Both the position numbers and the translations under genes were made by a program. A stretch of 35,758 bases of DNA from Muribaculaceae bacterium (lineage in GTDB: Bacteria; Bacteroidota; Bacteroidia; Bacteroidales; Muribaculaceae), in the NCBI GenBank assembly GCA_017548365.1, contig JAFZAC010000039.1:1-35758 (forward strand). Direction: 5' to 3'. Shown here piece by piece: positions 15,578 through 24,539 of this stretch (the stretch's first letter is position 1; every line of letters begins with the position of its first letter). The notes under the pieces are model-generated. The model ran no database searches. It was not told where the DNA came from and saw nothing but the letters and a program-made list of their open reading frames with translations.

Positions 15578-17785
15578 ATGATACAGACAGTAGTAAAACG
15601 TGACGGAAGAGTTGTTGGATACAACGAAGAAAAGATTAAAGCTGCAATTCGTAAAGCAATGCTCGCCACCGATGCCGGTGACGACGAGGCGTTAATTCAG
15701 CGCATCGCAGACCACATAGGCGCTCGCGGCAAGAGCCAGATGAGCGTGGAAGGCATCCAGGACATGGTGGAGATTGAGCTCATGAAGAGTCCCCGCAAGG
15801 AAGTGGCAAAGAGCTATATCAACTATAGACACAAACGAAGCATAGCCCGCAAGGCAAAAACCCGTGACATGTTCTTGGAAATCATCAACACTAAGAATAA
15901 CGATATCACCCGCGAGAATGCCAATATGAACGCCGACTCTCCCGCTGGCATGATGATGAAGTTTGCCAGCGAGACCACTAAACCATTTGTCGACGACTAT
16001 CTCCTTAGCGAAGAGGCTCGCGAGGCCGTTCGCAACAACTATCTCCATATCCACGACAAAGACTACTACCCTACCAAGAGTTTGACCTGCGTTCAGCATC
16101 CACTTGACAAGATATTGAACAATGGTTTCTGGGCCGGTCATGGCGAGTCGCGTCCTGCCAAGCGCATCGAGACCGCTAGCGTCATAGCCTGCATATCGAT
16201 GGAAACAGCTCAGAACGAGATGCATGGCGGTCAAGCGATTCCTGCCTTCGACTTCTATTTGGCGCCATTTGTTCGCCGCACTTTCATTGAAGAAGTGAAG
16301 ATTCTCGAAGACATTAACGGCGAGGACTACAAAGACATGTATGAAGCCAAATTTGAAGACTACATCATTCGTCCGCTTGATGACCTAAAAGGACGTGAGC
16401 GCGTGCTTCAACATGCCATCAACCGCACTGCCGGTCGCGTTCATCAAGCTATGGAAGCGTTTATCCACAACATGAACACAATCCACAGCCGCGGTGGCAA
16501 CCAAGTGGTTTTCAGCTCCATCAACTATGGTACCGACACCAGCGCCGAAGGTCGATGCATCATCCGTGAGTTGCTTCACTCCACATGGGAAGGCGTGGGC
16601 AACGGCTCTACCGCCATCTTCCCCATCCAAATATGGAAAAAGAAAAGTGGTGTGAGCTACCTGCCCGAGGATCCCAATTATGATCTTTACAAGCTTGCCT
16701 GCAAAGTTACCGCGCGCCGCTTTTTCCCCAACTTTGTGAACCTTGATGCCCCTTATAATTTCCACGAGAAATGGGACATCAACGACCCCGAGCGCTACAA
16801 ATATGAGGTTGCCACAATGGGCTGCCGCACCCGCGTGTTTGAGAACCGATTTGGCGACAAGACCAGCATAGGCCGTGGCAACATCTCGTTTTCAACAATA
16901 AACATCGTACGCCTTGCCATCGAGTGCATGAAGATTGAGGACAAGCAGGAACGCATTGATGCATTCTTTAAAAAGCTTGACAATGTCCTCGACATCACCG
17001 CCCGTCAGCTTGACGACCGCTTCCAGTTCCAACGTACGGCACTTGCCAAGCAGTTCCCACTGCTCATGTCGCAGCTATGGGTAGGATGTGATGGTCTAAA
17101 GCCAAATGAGACTATTGAGAATGTTATCAATCAGGGCACACTGGGTATTGGATTCATTGGCTTAGCCGAGTGTCTTATCGCCCTCACTGGCAAGCATCAT
17201 GGCGAGAGCCAAGAGAGTCAGGAACTTGGTCTTAAGATTATCTCTCACATGCGTGACCGTGTGAATGAGTTCTGCTTGGAATTCAAGCACAACTACAGCG
17301 TACTTGCCACACCTGCCGAGGGATTGAGCGGTAAGTTCACCCGCCGTGACCGCAAGGACTTTGGTGAGATTCCAGGTGTAACCGACAAGATTTATTACAC
17401 CAACAGCAACCATGTGCCTGTTTACTACAAGTGCAGCCCCAAGCACAAAGCCGAGGTTGAGGCGCCTTACCACGAGATTACTCGCGGTGGTCACATCTTC
17501 TATGTAGAGATTGATGGTGACGCCACCCACAACCCCCAGGCAATTATGGACATCGTAGATTTGATGCACAAGTACAACATTGGTTACGGATCAGTTAACC
17601 ATAACCGCAACCGCTGCATGGACTGTGGATATGAGGATGCCACCGATGACCTTCATGAATGCCCTGAGTGCCACAGCACAAACATCGATAAACTGCAGCG
17701 CATCACAGGCTACCTTGTGGGCACCACCGACCGCTGGAACAGTGGCAAGCTTGCCGAGCTGCGTGACCGCGTGGTGCATAAATAA
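15578..17785 (+). CDS. nrdD: Anaerobic ribonucleoside-triphosphate reductase
   Basis: This 735-residue class III enzyme reduces ribonucleoside triphosphates to dNTPs with a glycyl radical. An ATP-cone allosteric domain covers about residues 3-95 (VVKRDGRVVGYNEEKI). The catalytic barrel includes YLHIHDKDYY near 155-165. The C-terminal zinc site has C680 and C683 (RCMDCG) and C695 and C698 (HECPECH). The radical glycine is G711 in the motif RITGYLVGTTDRWN, by alignment with E. coli NrdD Gly681, 25 residues from the end. The length matches the family. It is followed by its activase, nrdG, after 49 bases. It lies between secreted nuclease genes and a TonB uptake pair. The enzyme is oxygen-sensitive, consistent with an anaerobe. 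Confidence 0.97.
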   Translation: MIQTVVKRDGRVVGYNEEKIKAAIRKAMLATDAGDDEALIQRIADHIGARGKSQMSVEGIQDMVEIELMKSPRKEVAKSYINYRHKRSIARKAKTRDMFLEIINTKNNDITRENANMNADSPAGMMMKFASETTKPFVDDYLLSEEAREAVRNNYLHIHDKDYYPTKSLTCVQHPLDKILNNGFWAGHGESRPAKRIETASVIACISMETAQNEMHGGQAIPAFDFYLAPFVRRTFIEEVKILEDINGEDYKDMYEAKFEDYIIRPLDDLKGRERVLQHAINRTAGRVHQAMEAFIHNMNTIHSRGGNQVVFSSINYGTDTSAEGRCIIRELLHSTWEGVGNGSTAIFPIQIWKKKSGVSYLPEDPNYDLYKLACKVTARRFFPNFVNLDAPYNFHEKWDINDPERYKYEVATMGCRTRVFENRFGDKTSIGRGNISFSTINIVRLAIECMKIEDKQERIDAFFKKLDNVLDITARQLDDRFQFQRTALAKQFPLLMSQLWVGCDGLKPNETIENVINQGTLGIGFIGLAECLIALTGKHHGESQESQELGLKIISHMRDRVNEFCLEFKHNYSVLATPAEGLSGKFTRRDRKDFGEIPGVTDKIYYTNSNHVPVYYKCSPKHKAEVEAPYHEITRGGHIFYVEIDGDATHNPQAIMDIVDLMHKYNIGYGSVNHNRNRCMDCGYEDATDDLHECPECHSTNIDKLQRITGYLVGTTDRWNSGKLAELRDRVVHK

Positions 17786-17834
17786 TGTATAATTCACAAT
17801 GCAAAATGCATAATTGGAGATTCCAGCATTTATC

Positions 17835-18329
17835 ATGACTGAAAAACTGAGAGTATTGCATGTTGTAGAGGGGACAAGCGTGGATGGACCAGGCTTGCGC
17901 ACCTCCATATATCTTGCCGGATGCCGCCACCACTGCCCAGGATGCCATAACCCTGAGTCGTGGAATATGGGCGGTGGCGAGGAACGTACCCTTGACGAGC
18001 TGATGGAGGTGATAGCCTACAATGAGGCTCCCGTAACATTCTCAGGGGGTGACCCTTTGGCCCAAGCTGAACCTTTAGCACACTTAGTAAAACGAATCAA
18101 ACAGGAATTAGGATATAACGTATGGTGCTATACTGGCTACACTTGGGAACAGGTGAAACAGCAACCAAAACTCATGGAAGCCGTGAAACAGCTCGACGTG
18201 CTTGTCGACAGCCCATTCGTCATGGACGAAAGAAACACCAAGCTACGCTTTCGCGGCAGCAACAACCAACGCCTAGTTGATGTACAAGCGACAATCGCTA
18301 AAGGCGAGATGACTCTGTGGAACGACTAG
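17835..18329 (+). CDS. nrdG: Anaerobic ribonucleotide reductase activating protein
   Basis: This 164-residue radical-SAM enzyme generates the glycyl radical on NrdD. The iron-sulfur motif CxxxCxxC is C30-C34-C37 (CRHHCPGCHN). It is preceded by GTSVDGPGLRTSIYLAGC and followed by a GGDPL-type SAM-binding motif (FSGGDPLAQ). ATG at 17835 gives the standard N-terminus (MTEKLRVLHVVEGTS). A TTG 21 bases upstream would add seven residues and is less likely. It lies 49 bases downstream of nrdD, in the same transcription unit, with a strong terminator just after it. Confidence 0.95.
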   Translation: MTEKLRVLHVVEGTSVDGPGLRTSIYLAGCRHHCPGCHNPESWNMGGGEERTLDELMEVIAYNEAPVTFSGGDPLAQAEPLAHLVKRIKQELGYNVWCYTGYTWEQVKQQPKLMEAVKQLDVLVDSPFVMDERNTKLRFRGSNNQRLVDVQATIAKGEMTLWND

Positions 18330-18350
18330 TCAGAAGTTGTCACAGAGCAT

Positions 18351-18387
18351 AAAAATTCCCTCTGTCATTAAGGCAGAGGGAATTTTT
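18351..18387. terminator. Bidirectional terminator between nrdG and the DUF5689-type gene
   Basis: AAAAATTCCCTCTG (18351-18364) pairs perfectly with CAGAGGGAATTTTT (18374-18387) around a 9-nt loop. A T run lies on either strand, serving the convergent gene ends. Confidence 0.93.
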
Positions 18388-18415
18388 GTATAAAGTTATA
18401 ATCTAAATTGCTAGA

Positions 18416-20689
18416 TTAGTTTGGTTCCCACATGATGTTCCAAACTGCGAAGCGATCTTTGTTGCTAGCAGAGTTTGTCGGGCTTAATGATATAATATCC
18501 ATGTAGCAATCGCCAGAAATGTTAACATCAAAGGTTGCAGTGTAAGCAGTCTTCTGAGTAGCACTTGGCTCGTTAACCGTAAATGTCTTAATTGGGTTCT
18601 GAGCAGGATTTGTCCTTGGGTCTAGTGTGTAGAAACTTACAAGGAATTTCACACCATTAGACTCGCTAAGTACATAGCCATAGTTCATAGTGAGCGTTTT
18701 GAGACCACCCTTAAACAATGGTGAGGTAAGAATACCCCTGTTATTAATGTGACCATTAAGGTGCACTGCATAAGCCCAATTGTCGCTGCCATCGGCTTTC
18801 TTGCCAATCATAGCGAATACCGGAGGAGCATCACTGGAACCACCCTTGAGCAATGCAGCGTTGGTTGCTGTCCAGCCCTTATTAGAGGTGAGAGTAGTCC
18901 ACCCTTGCTGTGCAGTAGTCTGGCCTTCGTTCATCGTCTCGAAGTCATCGATGGTCTGCAGCAGAGCCTTTCCACCAAACTTGAAGTTATCGATTTGCCA
19001 AGTTGTGTAATTTGCTTGTTGCTCAGACTTATAGCAGAATCCAACGCAGTAAGTACCATTGAACTGGCTAAGGTCGATAGTTCCTGAGCTAACAAAGTCG
19101 GACTGTCCGCCAATGTCGGCTGTTGCCAATACTGGATCAAGCTTAATTAGCTCGGCAGTAGTTGGGTCATTGGTAGACATGAGGTAAACCTCAATTTGGT
19201 CGGTGCCACGATAATAACGAACCTTGCTCAAGAAGCTAATCTCTTTTCTACCAGCTTTTGCTATGTCAAGAGCAGGAGTGATGAGCCAAGCCTCAAATGG
19301 TGGCTGGGTACCTTTATAACCAGTAACTGCAACGTATTTATTGTTGTCAAATTCATCCATGTACCAATCCTTGTCGCCCTTGGTTTTCACAAGACGCCAT
19401 CCATCTGGAATGCTTCCTCCTTCGAAGTCCTCAGTGAGCTCGGTAACGCCACCAGTCATCATAGACAACTTGTACTCGTCGATAGAGCCGCTATTATCGG
19501 TAATACCTGCCATACCCATGAACGTAGCAAGAGTTCCCTTAACCCAGATTTGAGTTCCGTGAAGTTCGGGGTAGTCTCTCAAATTAGCGTCACGACGGAA
19601 ACTCGAACCTTGTGGCAGAGAAACCGCGATACACTGCTTGTAATCGCGAATACCTGGACTTGGGGCAATCACGAGGGTGTTGTCGAGAGTGAACATCGAA
19701 TCGGGAGTCCACTCAATGTCATTGTATCTTGACACCTCGTTAACACCAGGAGCAATAACACCTACAATGTAACCGGTTACCCAACCTTTCTTGCCTTGAT
19801 TCTGAAGCTCAATAGCCTCAGGCACAGTCCATGGGTCAGTAATATAACCCTTAGTGTCGTTGTCGAAGCCAATGCAGTCTTGAGCGTCGCGCAGATATAG
19901 TCCCCACTTGTCACTACCAGTCATATAGAGAATACCTTGCACGTCGCCCTTGCCCACTGGCAGTGGGTCGCCACGGAAGTTGGCATAGTTACTGTTGTTC
20001 ACACCCAACACGTTGCCATCATCGTCCTTGATGTTACGCGTAGTAGAAGAGCCACTCTCGCTGAAAGTCAACTCACCATCGGCACCTTCCCACTCCACGT
20101 CGCGGATAATAACGAATTGTCCTTGATACTTGAGCTGAGTCTCGGCGTCGCTGTGCCCTACCACATCACCGATATTCACCTCTACAGGCGATATTTTATC
20201 AACGTTAGGCAGGCCTTCGAGCTCGGTGTGCTCTTTGAACAGGTCGAGTGACATACGTCCAGCTTCCCACACGCTTTGTGCGGCATACCACTCGGGCTTA
20301 CCAATGAGGTACTCACCGTTGTACTTACCAATCCAGAAGTCCTTCATGCTGATAACGATTTCCTGACCTACACGGTAGGTGTTACAGATACTGTTAGCAT
20401 CAATAGAGATACCAAGACCTCCAGTTTCGTCCTGGATGTAGAGGTGCTTATAGATGTTGCCCTCCTCATCGCTACTGGTCACCCATCCGTGGATGTAAGT
20501 GTCCTCCTTGCAGGTGTCGATAAAGTTACGTCCATCCTGCCAGTATTTAGCCTTAAATTCGGCTATTGTCATGTTTGCCTGATGCTCGGCGTGTGGTACC
20601 ACCATGGGTGGAGTGTCGAAGTCTTCGTTACAACTCACCGCCACAATCATGAGCAACAATGCATTGAAGAATAAATTTAAACGTTTCAT
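18416..20689 (-). CDS. DUF5689-type surface lipoprotein with a choice-of-anchor domain
   Basis: The 757-residue product has a lipoprotein signal with lipidated C20 (VAVSC) followed by the acidic residues NEDFD, a pattern linked to surface export in Bacteroidetes. Residues about 38-275 resemble DUF5689, a tandem OB-like region (MTIAEFKAKYW; TYIHGWVTSSDEEGNIYKHLYIQD; WGLYLRDAQDCIGF). Residues about 285-410 form a second OB-like, DUF6359-type domain (GKKGWVTGYIVGV). Residues about 420-570 look like a choice-of-anchor (J-type) jelly roll (LTEDFEGGSIPDGW), followed by a second similar beta domain to the end. It lies 45 bases after the TonB receptor in the same operon, the arrangement of a receptor and its surface-exposed substrate-binding lipoprotein. 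The ligand is unknown; OB-like folds and nearby nucleases suggest nucleic acid. Confidence 0.75.
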   Translation of the reverse strand: MKRLNLFFNALLLMIVAVSCNEDFDTPPMVVPHAEHQANMTIAEFKAKYWQDGRNFIDTCKEDTYIHGWVTSSDEEGNIYKHLYIQDETGGLGISIDANSICNTYRVGQEIVISMKDFWIGKYNGEYLIGKPEWYAAQSVWEAGRMSLDLFKEHTELEGLPNVDKISPVEVNIGDVVGHSDAETQLKYQGQFVIIRDVEWEGADGELTFSESGSSTTRNIKDDDGNVLGVNNSNYANFRGDPLPVGKGDVQGILYMTGSDKWGLYLRDAQDCIGFDNDTKGYITDPWTVPEAIELQNQGKKGWVTGYIVGVIAPGVNEVSRYNDIEWTPDSMFTLDNTLVIAPSPGIRDYKQCIAVSLPQGSSFRRDANLRDYPELHGTQIWVKGTLATFMGMAGITDNSGSIDEYKLSMMTGGVTELTEDFEGGSIPDGWRLVKTKGDKDWYMDEFDNNKYVAVTGYKGTQPPFEAWLITPALDIAKAGRKEISFLSKVRYYRGTDQIEVYLMSTNDPTTAELIKLDPVLATADIGGQSDFVSSGTIDLSQFNGTYCVGFCYKSEQQANYTTWQIDNFKFGGKALLQTIDDFETMNEGQTTAQQGWTTLTSNKGWTATNAALLKGGSSDAPPVFAMIGKKADGSDNWAYAVHLNGHINNRGILTSPLFKGGLKTLTMNYGYVLSESNGVKFLVSFYTLDPRTNPAQNPIKTFTVNEPSATQKTAYTATFDVNISGDCYMDIISLSPTNSASNKDRFAVWNIMWEPN

Positions 20690-20734
20690 AATGTATATTT
20701 TGTTTTTAATTAATTCTTTGATAGTTATGTGTGA

Positions 20735-23485
20735 TTAGAATCTCACTCCCACGTTCAAGTACATGCGGAAACCTTGTGCGTAGTAGTACTTGTTGGGGAA
20801 CTTGGCAGTGGTATAGTTCTTGTAGTCGAATCGACCCTGCTGATAACCACCTGTCTGAATGTTTGTATTGTTGAGCAGGTTGTTAAGGCTCAAGTTGAGG
20901 TTGAGAGAAGCAGAGCGGTTAAGGTAAATCACCTTACCAATGCTCATATTGAAAATCAATGCCTCATTAAGCTTCTCCTGCTTGCCAATGTCCTGCATCA
21001 TTTGGATGAGTTCCTGCTCGCTGCTCGCCACAGTGTAGAGCTCGGGGAGCACCTCATGACGAATTGGCGAGAGGTCAACATAAGAATGGTTCATCCACAC
21101 ACCGTTGAGTTCGAAGAACCACATATTAGGAGCGCTCCAATTGATACCCAGGCTATAAGCCTCTTGTGGAGTGCCACTCACGTAGAAATTCTTAAGGTAA
21201 ACGGTTTGTGTAACATCTTCAACCGAACCATTCTCGAAGCTTCTTGTTCCCAGAGGTCGGTTCTTGTATTGATAGCGTGCAATAGTAGCAGCTGCATTAA
21301 GAGTGAGCGAAGGAGTGATTTTGTAGGCAGCTCCGAGCTCAACACCCTTGTGCTCTTTTTGTACGCCAGTAAGTGAGTAGTTCACGAATGTGCTGTTGTA
21401 ATCATCATAGAAAGAGGTTCTCTCGGTCATATCCCAGAATTCAGTCCAGAAACCGGTAATCGAACCCATGAAGCGACGATAGTTCCACACATAGCCAATA
21501 TCACCCGAAAGAACCCTGGCACTCTTGAGATCGGTAATAACATCGTCCTTAATGCGTGGAGAGATGTAGGCGTTGTAGTATTCAGGCGCGCGTGTGCCGT
21601 AGTAGGCGTGCGCTTGAATGTTGTTACGACCGTCAATCTTATATATGATACCAGCTTTCACAGCATAGTTGATGAAACTGTGGCTCTCGCCCTTACCCAG
21701 TGAATTCTCAGGGGCACGTCCGTTGCGCATCTTACCGTCGCGCTGGAAGGTGGTAGCACTCACTTGTGCACCATAGTTGATGTCAAATTGGTTTAGGTTT
21801 ACCACATTCTGCAACCACAGGCGACCAGTGATGGAGTTGATATCATAGTCATAACCGAAGCGGTCGCCCTCAAGGATGCGACGATTGGGATTGTCCATAT
21901 CGTTCTGCAGCATATCGGCATCACCAGGGAAGTCACGCTCAGCATACTGGTCCACGTCGAGCCAGTAGCGTCCTCCGAGCAAGTCTTTCATTGTCTTGTA
22001 GTAAGATGAGCGGCTATAGTTGGCACTCACACCACCTTGAAGAGTAAGAACATTGTTCAGACGCATATTAAGGTTACTGCTAAGCATCCAGTTGAACTGG
22101 TTGCTGTGACGTTTCTCAAGTATATAACTTGAACCCTTGTCTTCGCCGCCTTGCTCAAATTCATAGTTATTGAGATAGTTCACCTGATAGAGGTCAGTCC
22201 AGTTGAGCTGTCGCTTCTCCTCCATATTGAGCCACTCCCACTCAAAGAGGTCGGCGGTCTCAGGACTGGTGGTGCGATAATAAGAAGGCAGGTAGCGGTA
22301 GTAATCGGGACGTGGGTCACGAGCATTATACCAGTTGAGTGCGCTTGAAGCGTAGAACGACTTATGGAACGCCAAACCGGTAATAAGTGATGTTCCTGTC
22401 TTAGGAGTCCAAATCCAGCTTAAGATAGCTGTTGGGTCAAAGGAATCAACAACCTTAGCGTTACGTTTTTTGCCTTCTTGCCAACCCCAGTTCACATTGT
22501 AGAGGTTATTGCCTGCGAGATTATAAGCCTCATCGAATGTAGCTGCATTGCTGGCACGCTTAGTGGGTGCGCCAAACAATGTGAGCGACACTGAGTGCTC
22601 TGAGTTAAGGACCTTCTGCAACGAGAGGAAAGCTCCCCAGCTGTTATAGAAAGAGCCTGGGATGATGCCCTCGCCGGCATAGCGTGCGATAGCGCTCAGA
22701 GTCATCGCCCAACCATGCTGGTTAAGGCCTGTGCTATAGGTAATCATACCACGCCAGCGGTAGTTGCTATTAGTGTAAGCAATGCTACCACGGAAACCAG
22801 GAGCATAGTCCTTGGCGTTAGTAAAGATGTTGGTTGCGCCACCAATGTCGCCAAAGCCAAAGCTCACAGGCTCGGTGGCATATCCCACGCTGCGGCTCTT
22901 AAAGGCCTGGTTCATACCGCCAATCATCGAGTAATTGAACCTGCCACGCGCAGCATCATTGAAATTGATGCCGTTGATGTAGGTTTGGCTGTACTCATTG
23001 TTATAACCACGAATGCGGAATCGCATCGTGCTGAAGTTGTAGTTGGTAGCCTTGTAGTAGGGGTTGTCGGTGGCTCCTGTGAGCGCCCCCACTTGTTGTG
23101 CATTACCCTCCTCATCCTCGAGCATCGACTCGGTGAGAACGATATCGGCATTCTCCTCATTCTCATCGGCAACAGCTGACTCGGTTGGTTCAATATATAT
23201 TAAACCAAGGTCGTCCATGCCATTGAGCAGTTCCACATCTCTGACCAGGTCGCGATATCCATAGCATAAGATCAGCAACCTGTCCTTTCCTGACTTGGCA
23301 TCGGTGATGACAAAGTCTCCGCTAGGCCCTGTGATGGCACTGGCACCCGACTCATCGAGCACTACAGTGGCCCCCACAACCGGCGCATGGGTCCTTGAAT
23401 CGACCACGATGCCCCGCAGCCCTGGCTGAGCCGCAACAGTGAGGCTCAAAAAGAGCGTTAGAAGCAATGATAGTTTTAGTCTCAT
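20735..23485 (-). CDS. TonB-dependent receptor with carboxypeptidase-regulatory-like domain
   Basis: The 916-residue outer-membrane protein has a signal peptide ending VAA-Q near residue 19. A carboxypeptidase-regulatory-like beta sandwich (LRGIVVDSRTHAPVVGATVV) covers about 22-100. A plug domain covers about 105-235 (FRIRGYNNEYSQTYINGINF). The rest is a 22-strand-type beta barrel rich in aromatic residues, ending in the aromatic VGVRF that the Bam machinery recognises. Such receptors import large substrates using TonB energy. It lacks the SusC signature context (no SusD follows). Its partner is the DUF5689-type lipoprotein 45 bases downstream. A -7 box (23589-23596) precedes a leader of about 97 nt. 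The substrate cannot be read from sequence. Confidence 0.9.
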   Translation of the reverse strand: MRLKLSLLLTLFLSLTVAAQPGLRGIVVDSRTHAPVVGATVVLDESGASAITGPSGDFVITDAKSGKDRLLILCYGYRDLVRDVELLNGMDDLGLIYIEPTESAVADENEENADIVLTESMLEDEEGNAQQVGALTGATDNPYYKATNYNFSTMRFRIRGYNNEYSQTYINGINFNDAARGRFNYSMIGGMNQAFKSRSVGYATEPVSFGFGDIGGATNIFTNAKDYAPGFRGSIAYTNSNYRWRGMITYSTGLNQHGWAMTLSAIARYAGEGIIPGSFYNSWGAFLSLQKVLNSEHSVSLTLFGAPTKRASNAATFDEAYNLAGNNLYNVNWGWQEGKKRNAKVVDSFDPTAILSWIWTPKTGTSLITGLAFHKSFYASSALNWYNARDPRPDYYRYLPSYYRTTSPETADLFEWEWLNMEEKRQLNWTDLYQVNYLNNYEFEQGGEDKGSSYILEKRHSNQFNWMLSSNLNMRLNNVLTLQGGVSANYSRSSYYKTMKDLLGGRYWLDVDQYAERDFPGDADMLQNDMDNPNRRILEGDRFGYDYDINSITGRLWLQNVVNLNQFDINYGAQVSATTFQRDGKMRNGRAPENSLGKGESHSFINYAVKAGIIYKIDGRNNIQAHAYYGTRAPEYYNAYISPRIKDDVITDLKSARVLSGDIGYVWNYRRFMGSITGFWTEFWDMTERTSFYDDYNSTFVNYSLTGVQKEHKGVELGAAYKITPSLTLNAAATIARYQYKNRPLGTRSFENGSVEDVTQTVYLKNFYVSGTPQEAYSLGINWSAPNMWFFELNGVWMNHSYVDLSPIRHEVLPELYTVASSEQELIQMMQDIGKQEKLNEALIFNMSIGKVIYLNRSASLNLNLSLNNLLNNTNIQTGGYQQGRFDYKNYTTAKFPNKYYYAQGFRMYLNVGVRF

Positions 23486-23588
23486 AGATATTATTTGATT
23501 AATTATGTTAGTTTTCGCGTTTAACCAAGTTAACCTAAAAAACGTTAACTGTAGATATTACTTACTTATTTTATATATATAGAGTTTT

Positions 23589-23596
23589 CAAAGTTA
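23589..23596 (-). promoter_or_regulatory. Probable -7 box for the TonB receptor operon
   Basis: The minus strand reads TAACTTTG, an exact TAnnTTTG match. The transcript would start near 23582. The 320-base divergent region (23486-23805) is otherwise AT-rich, with no gene and no clear operator. Confidence 0.55.
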
Positions 23597-23712
23597 CAAC
23601 ATTTTTTTTAATTTTAATATAAAAACATGTCAGTTTTTTTCAAAAAAGCCCTTATCCATAATAAAAATAAATGTGTTTGTATATTTATTATCAAATAAAA
23701 AACGCACTAATA

Positions 23713-23742
23713 TTGTTGTTTTCAATATTTTTACTAAATTTG
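23713..23742 (+). promoter_or_regulatory. Promoter of the tandem DUF4923 genes
   Basis: TTG (23713-23715), a 19-base spacer and TAAATTTG (23735-23742) match the Bacteroidetes consensus. The predicted start near 23749 leaves a leader of about 57 nt before the ATG at 23806. Confidence 0.65.
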
Positions 23743-23805
23743 CAGTCAATACGGTATAATTTTGAAAGATTTTTTATAATTCATAACATTAAAAACTAGA
23801 AAACT

Positions 23806-24486
23806 ATGTTCAAAAAAACTATTTATACAGCAATTCTTGCAATGACTTTAAGCCTCTCTGGCTGTGGAACACAAGGACTTTTGGGAAATGTGCTTGGTGG
23901 CAACAACGGCACATCTTCAGAAGGAGGTTTGGGAGATTTGATTGGAGGAGTTCTCGGTAGCGTTGTTAACTCCAACACTGCAGGCGGACTTCTCGATATG
24001 GTGATTGGACACATCAAGCTAAACCAGTCCGACCTGGTCGGCACATGGGTTTATAATGGCCCTGGATGTGCATTCACAAGCGAGAACTTACTCGCCAAGG
24101 CTGGCGGCTCGGTAGCAGCAACTAAGGTGAAGGAAAGTTTGAATAGCATTTACAACTCTCTTGGCATTGCCAACAACAACACTTATTTCATTTTTGATCA
24201 AAATGGACAATTTGAAGCTAGGCTCAGAGGTATTCCTATGACCGGAACCTATACCTTCGACTCAAACGATAGCAAAATCAACTTAAAGACTATGCTCTTC
24301 ACCATCCCAGCCTATGTGACTAGAACCACAAATGGACTGTCGATCACAATGGAATCGAAAAAGCTTTTGAATGTGCTGCAGACCATCACTTCGCTCACTG
24401 GAAACAGCACGCTCAACACTATTGGTGAACTTAGCAAGAACTTCGATGGCGTGCGCATGGGATTTGACATAGTAAGGTATCAATAA
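23806..24486 (+). CDS. DUF4923-type lipoprotein, first of a tandem pair
   Basis: The 226-residue product has a lipobox (LSLSG-C20). A Gly/Leu/Ser-rich low-complexity linker follows (about 21-65; LLGNVLGGNNGTSSEGGLGD). A C-terminal domain (about 72-226) begins LNQSDLVGTWVYNGPGCAF and ends GVRMGFDIVRY. This matches the Bacteroidales DUF4923 family, which has a lipocalin-like beta pattern (GTYTFD...KINLKT...). Function is unknown; it is probably anchored in the outer or inner membrane facing the periplasm. It is closely similar along its whole length to the next gene, 53 bases downstream, so the pair arose by tandem duplication. Confidence 0.75.
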   Translation: MFKKTIYTAILAMTLSLSGCGTQGLLGNVLGGNNGTSSEGGLGDLIGGVLGSVVNSNTAGGLLDMVIGHIKLNQSDLVGTWVYNGPGCAFTSENLLAKAGGSVAATKVKESLNSIYNSLGIANNNTYFIFDQNGQFEARLRGIPMTGTYTFDSNDSKINLKTMLFTIPAYVTRTTNGLSITMESKKLLNVLQTITSLTGNSTLNTIGELSKNFDGVRMGFDIVRYQ

Positions 24487-24539
24487 TTTTATTAATACAT
24501 TATTAAATAGAATATAAACCATTTAAAACAAAAAACATC

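Noticed and set aside
17786..17834. Regulatory repeat in the nrdD-nrdG gap (short ATAATT and AATGC repeats)
   Set aside because: The similarity is low-complexity AT-rich sequence without a consistent period or symmetry.
17814..17834. Earlier TTG start of nrdG
   Set aside because: It adds seven residues not seen in the family, while the ATG at 17835 gives the standard N-terminus.
20735..23485. SusC/SusD polysaccharide-utilisation pair
   Set aside because: The partner downstream is a DUF5689-type lipoprotein without SusD features, and no glycoside hydrolases are nearby.
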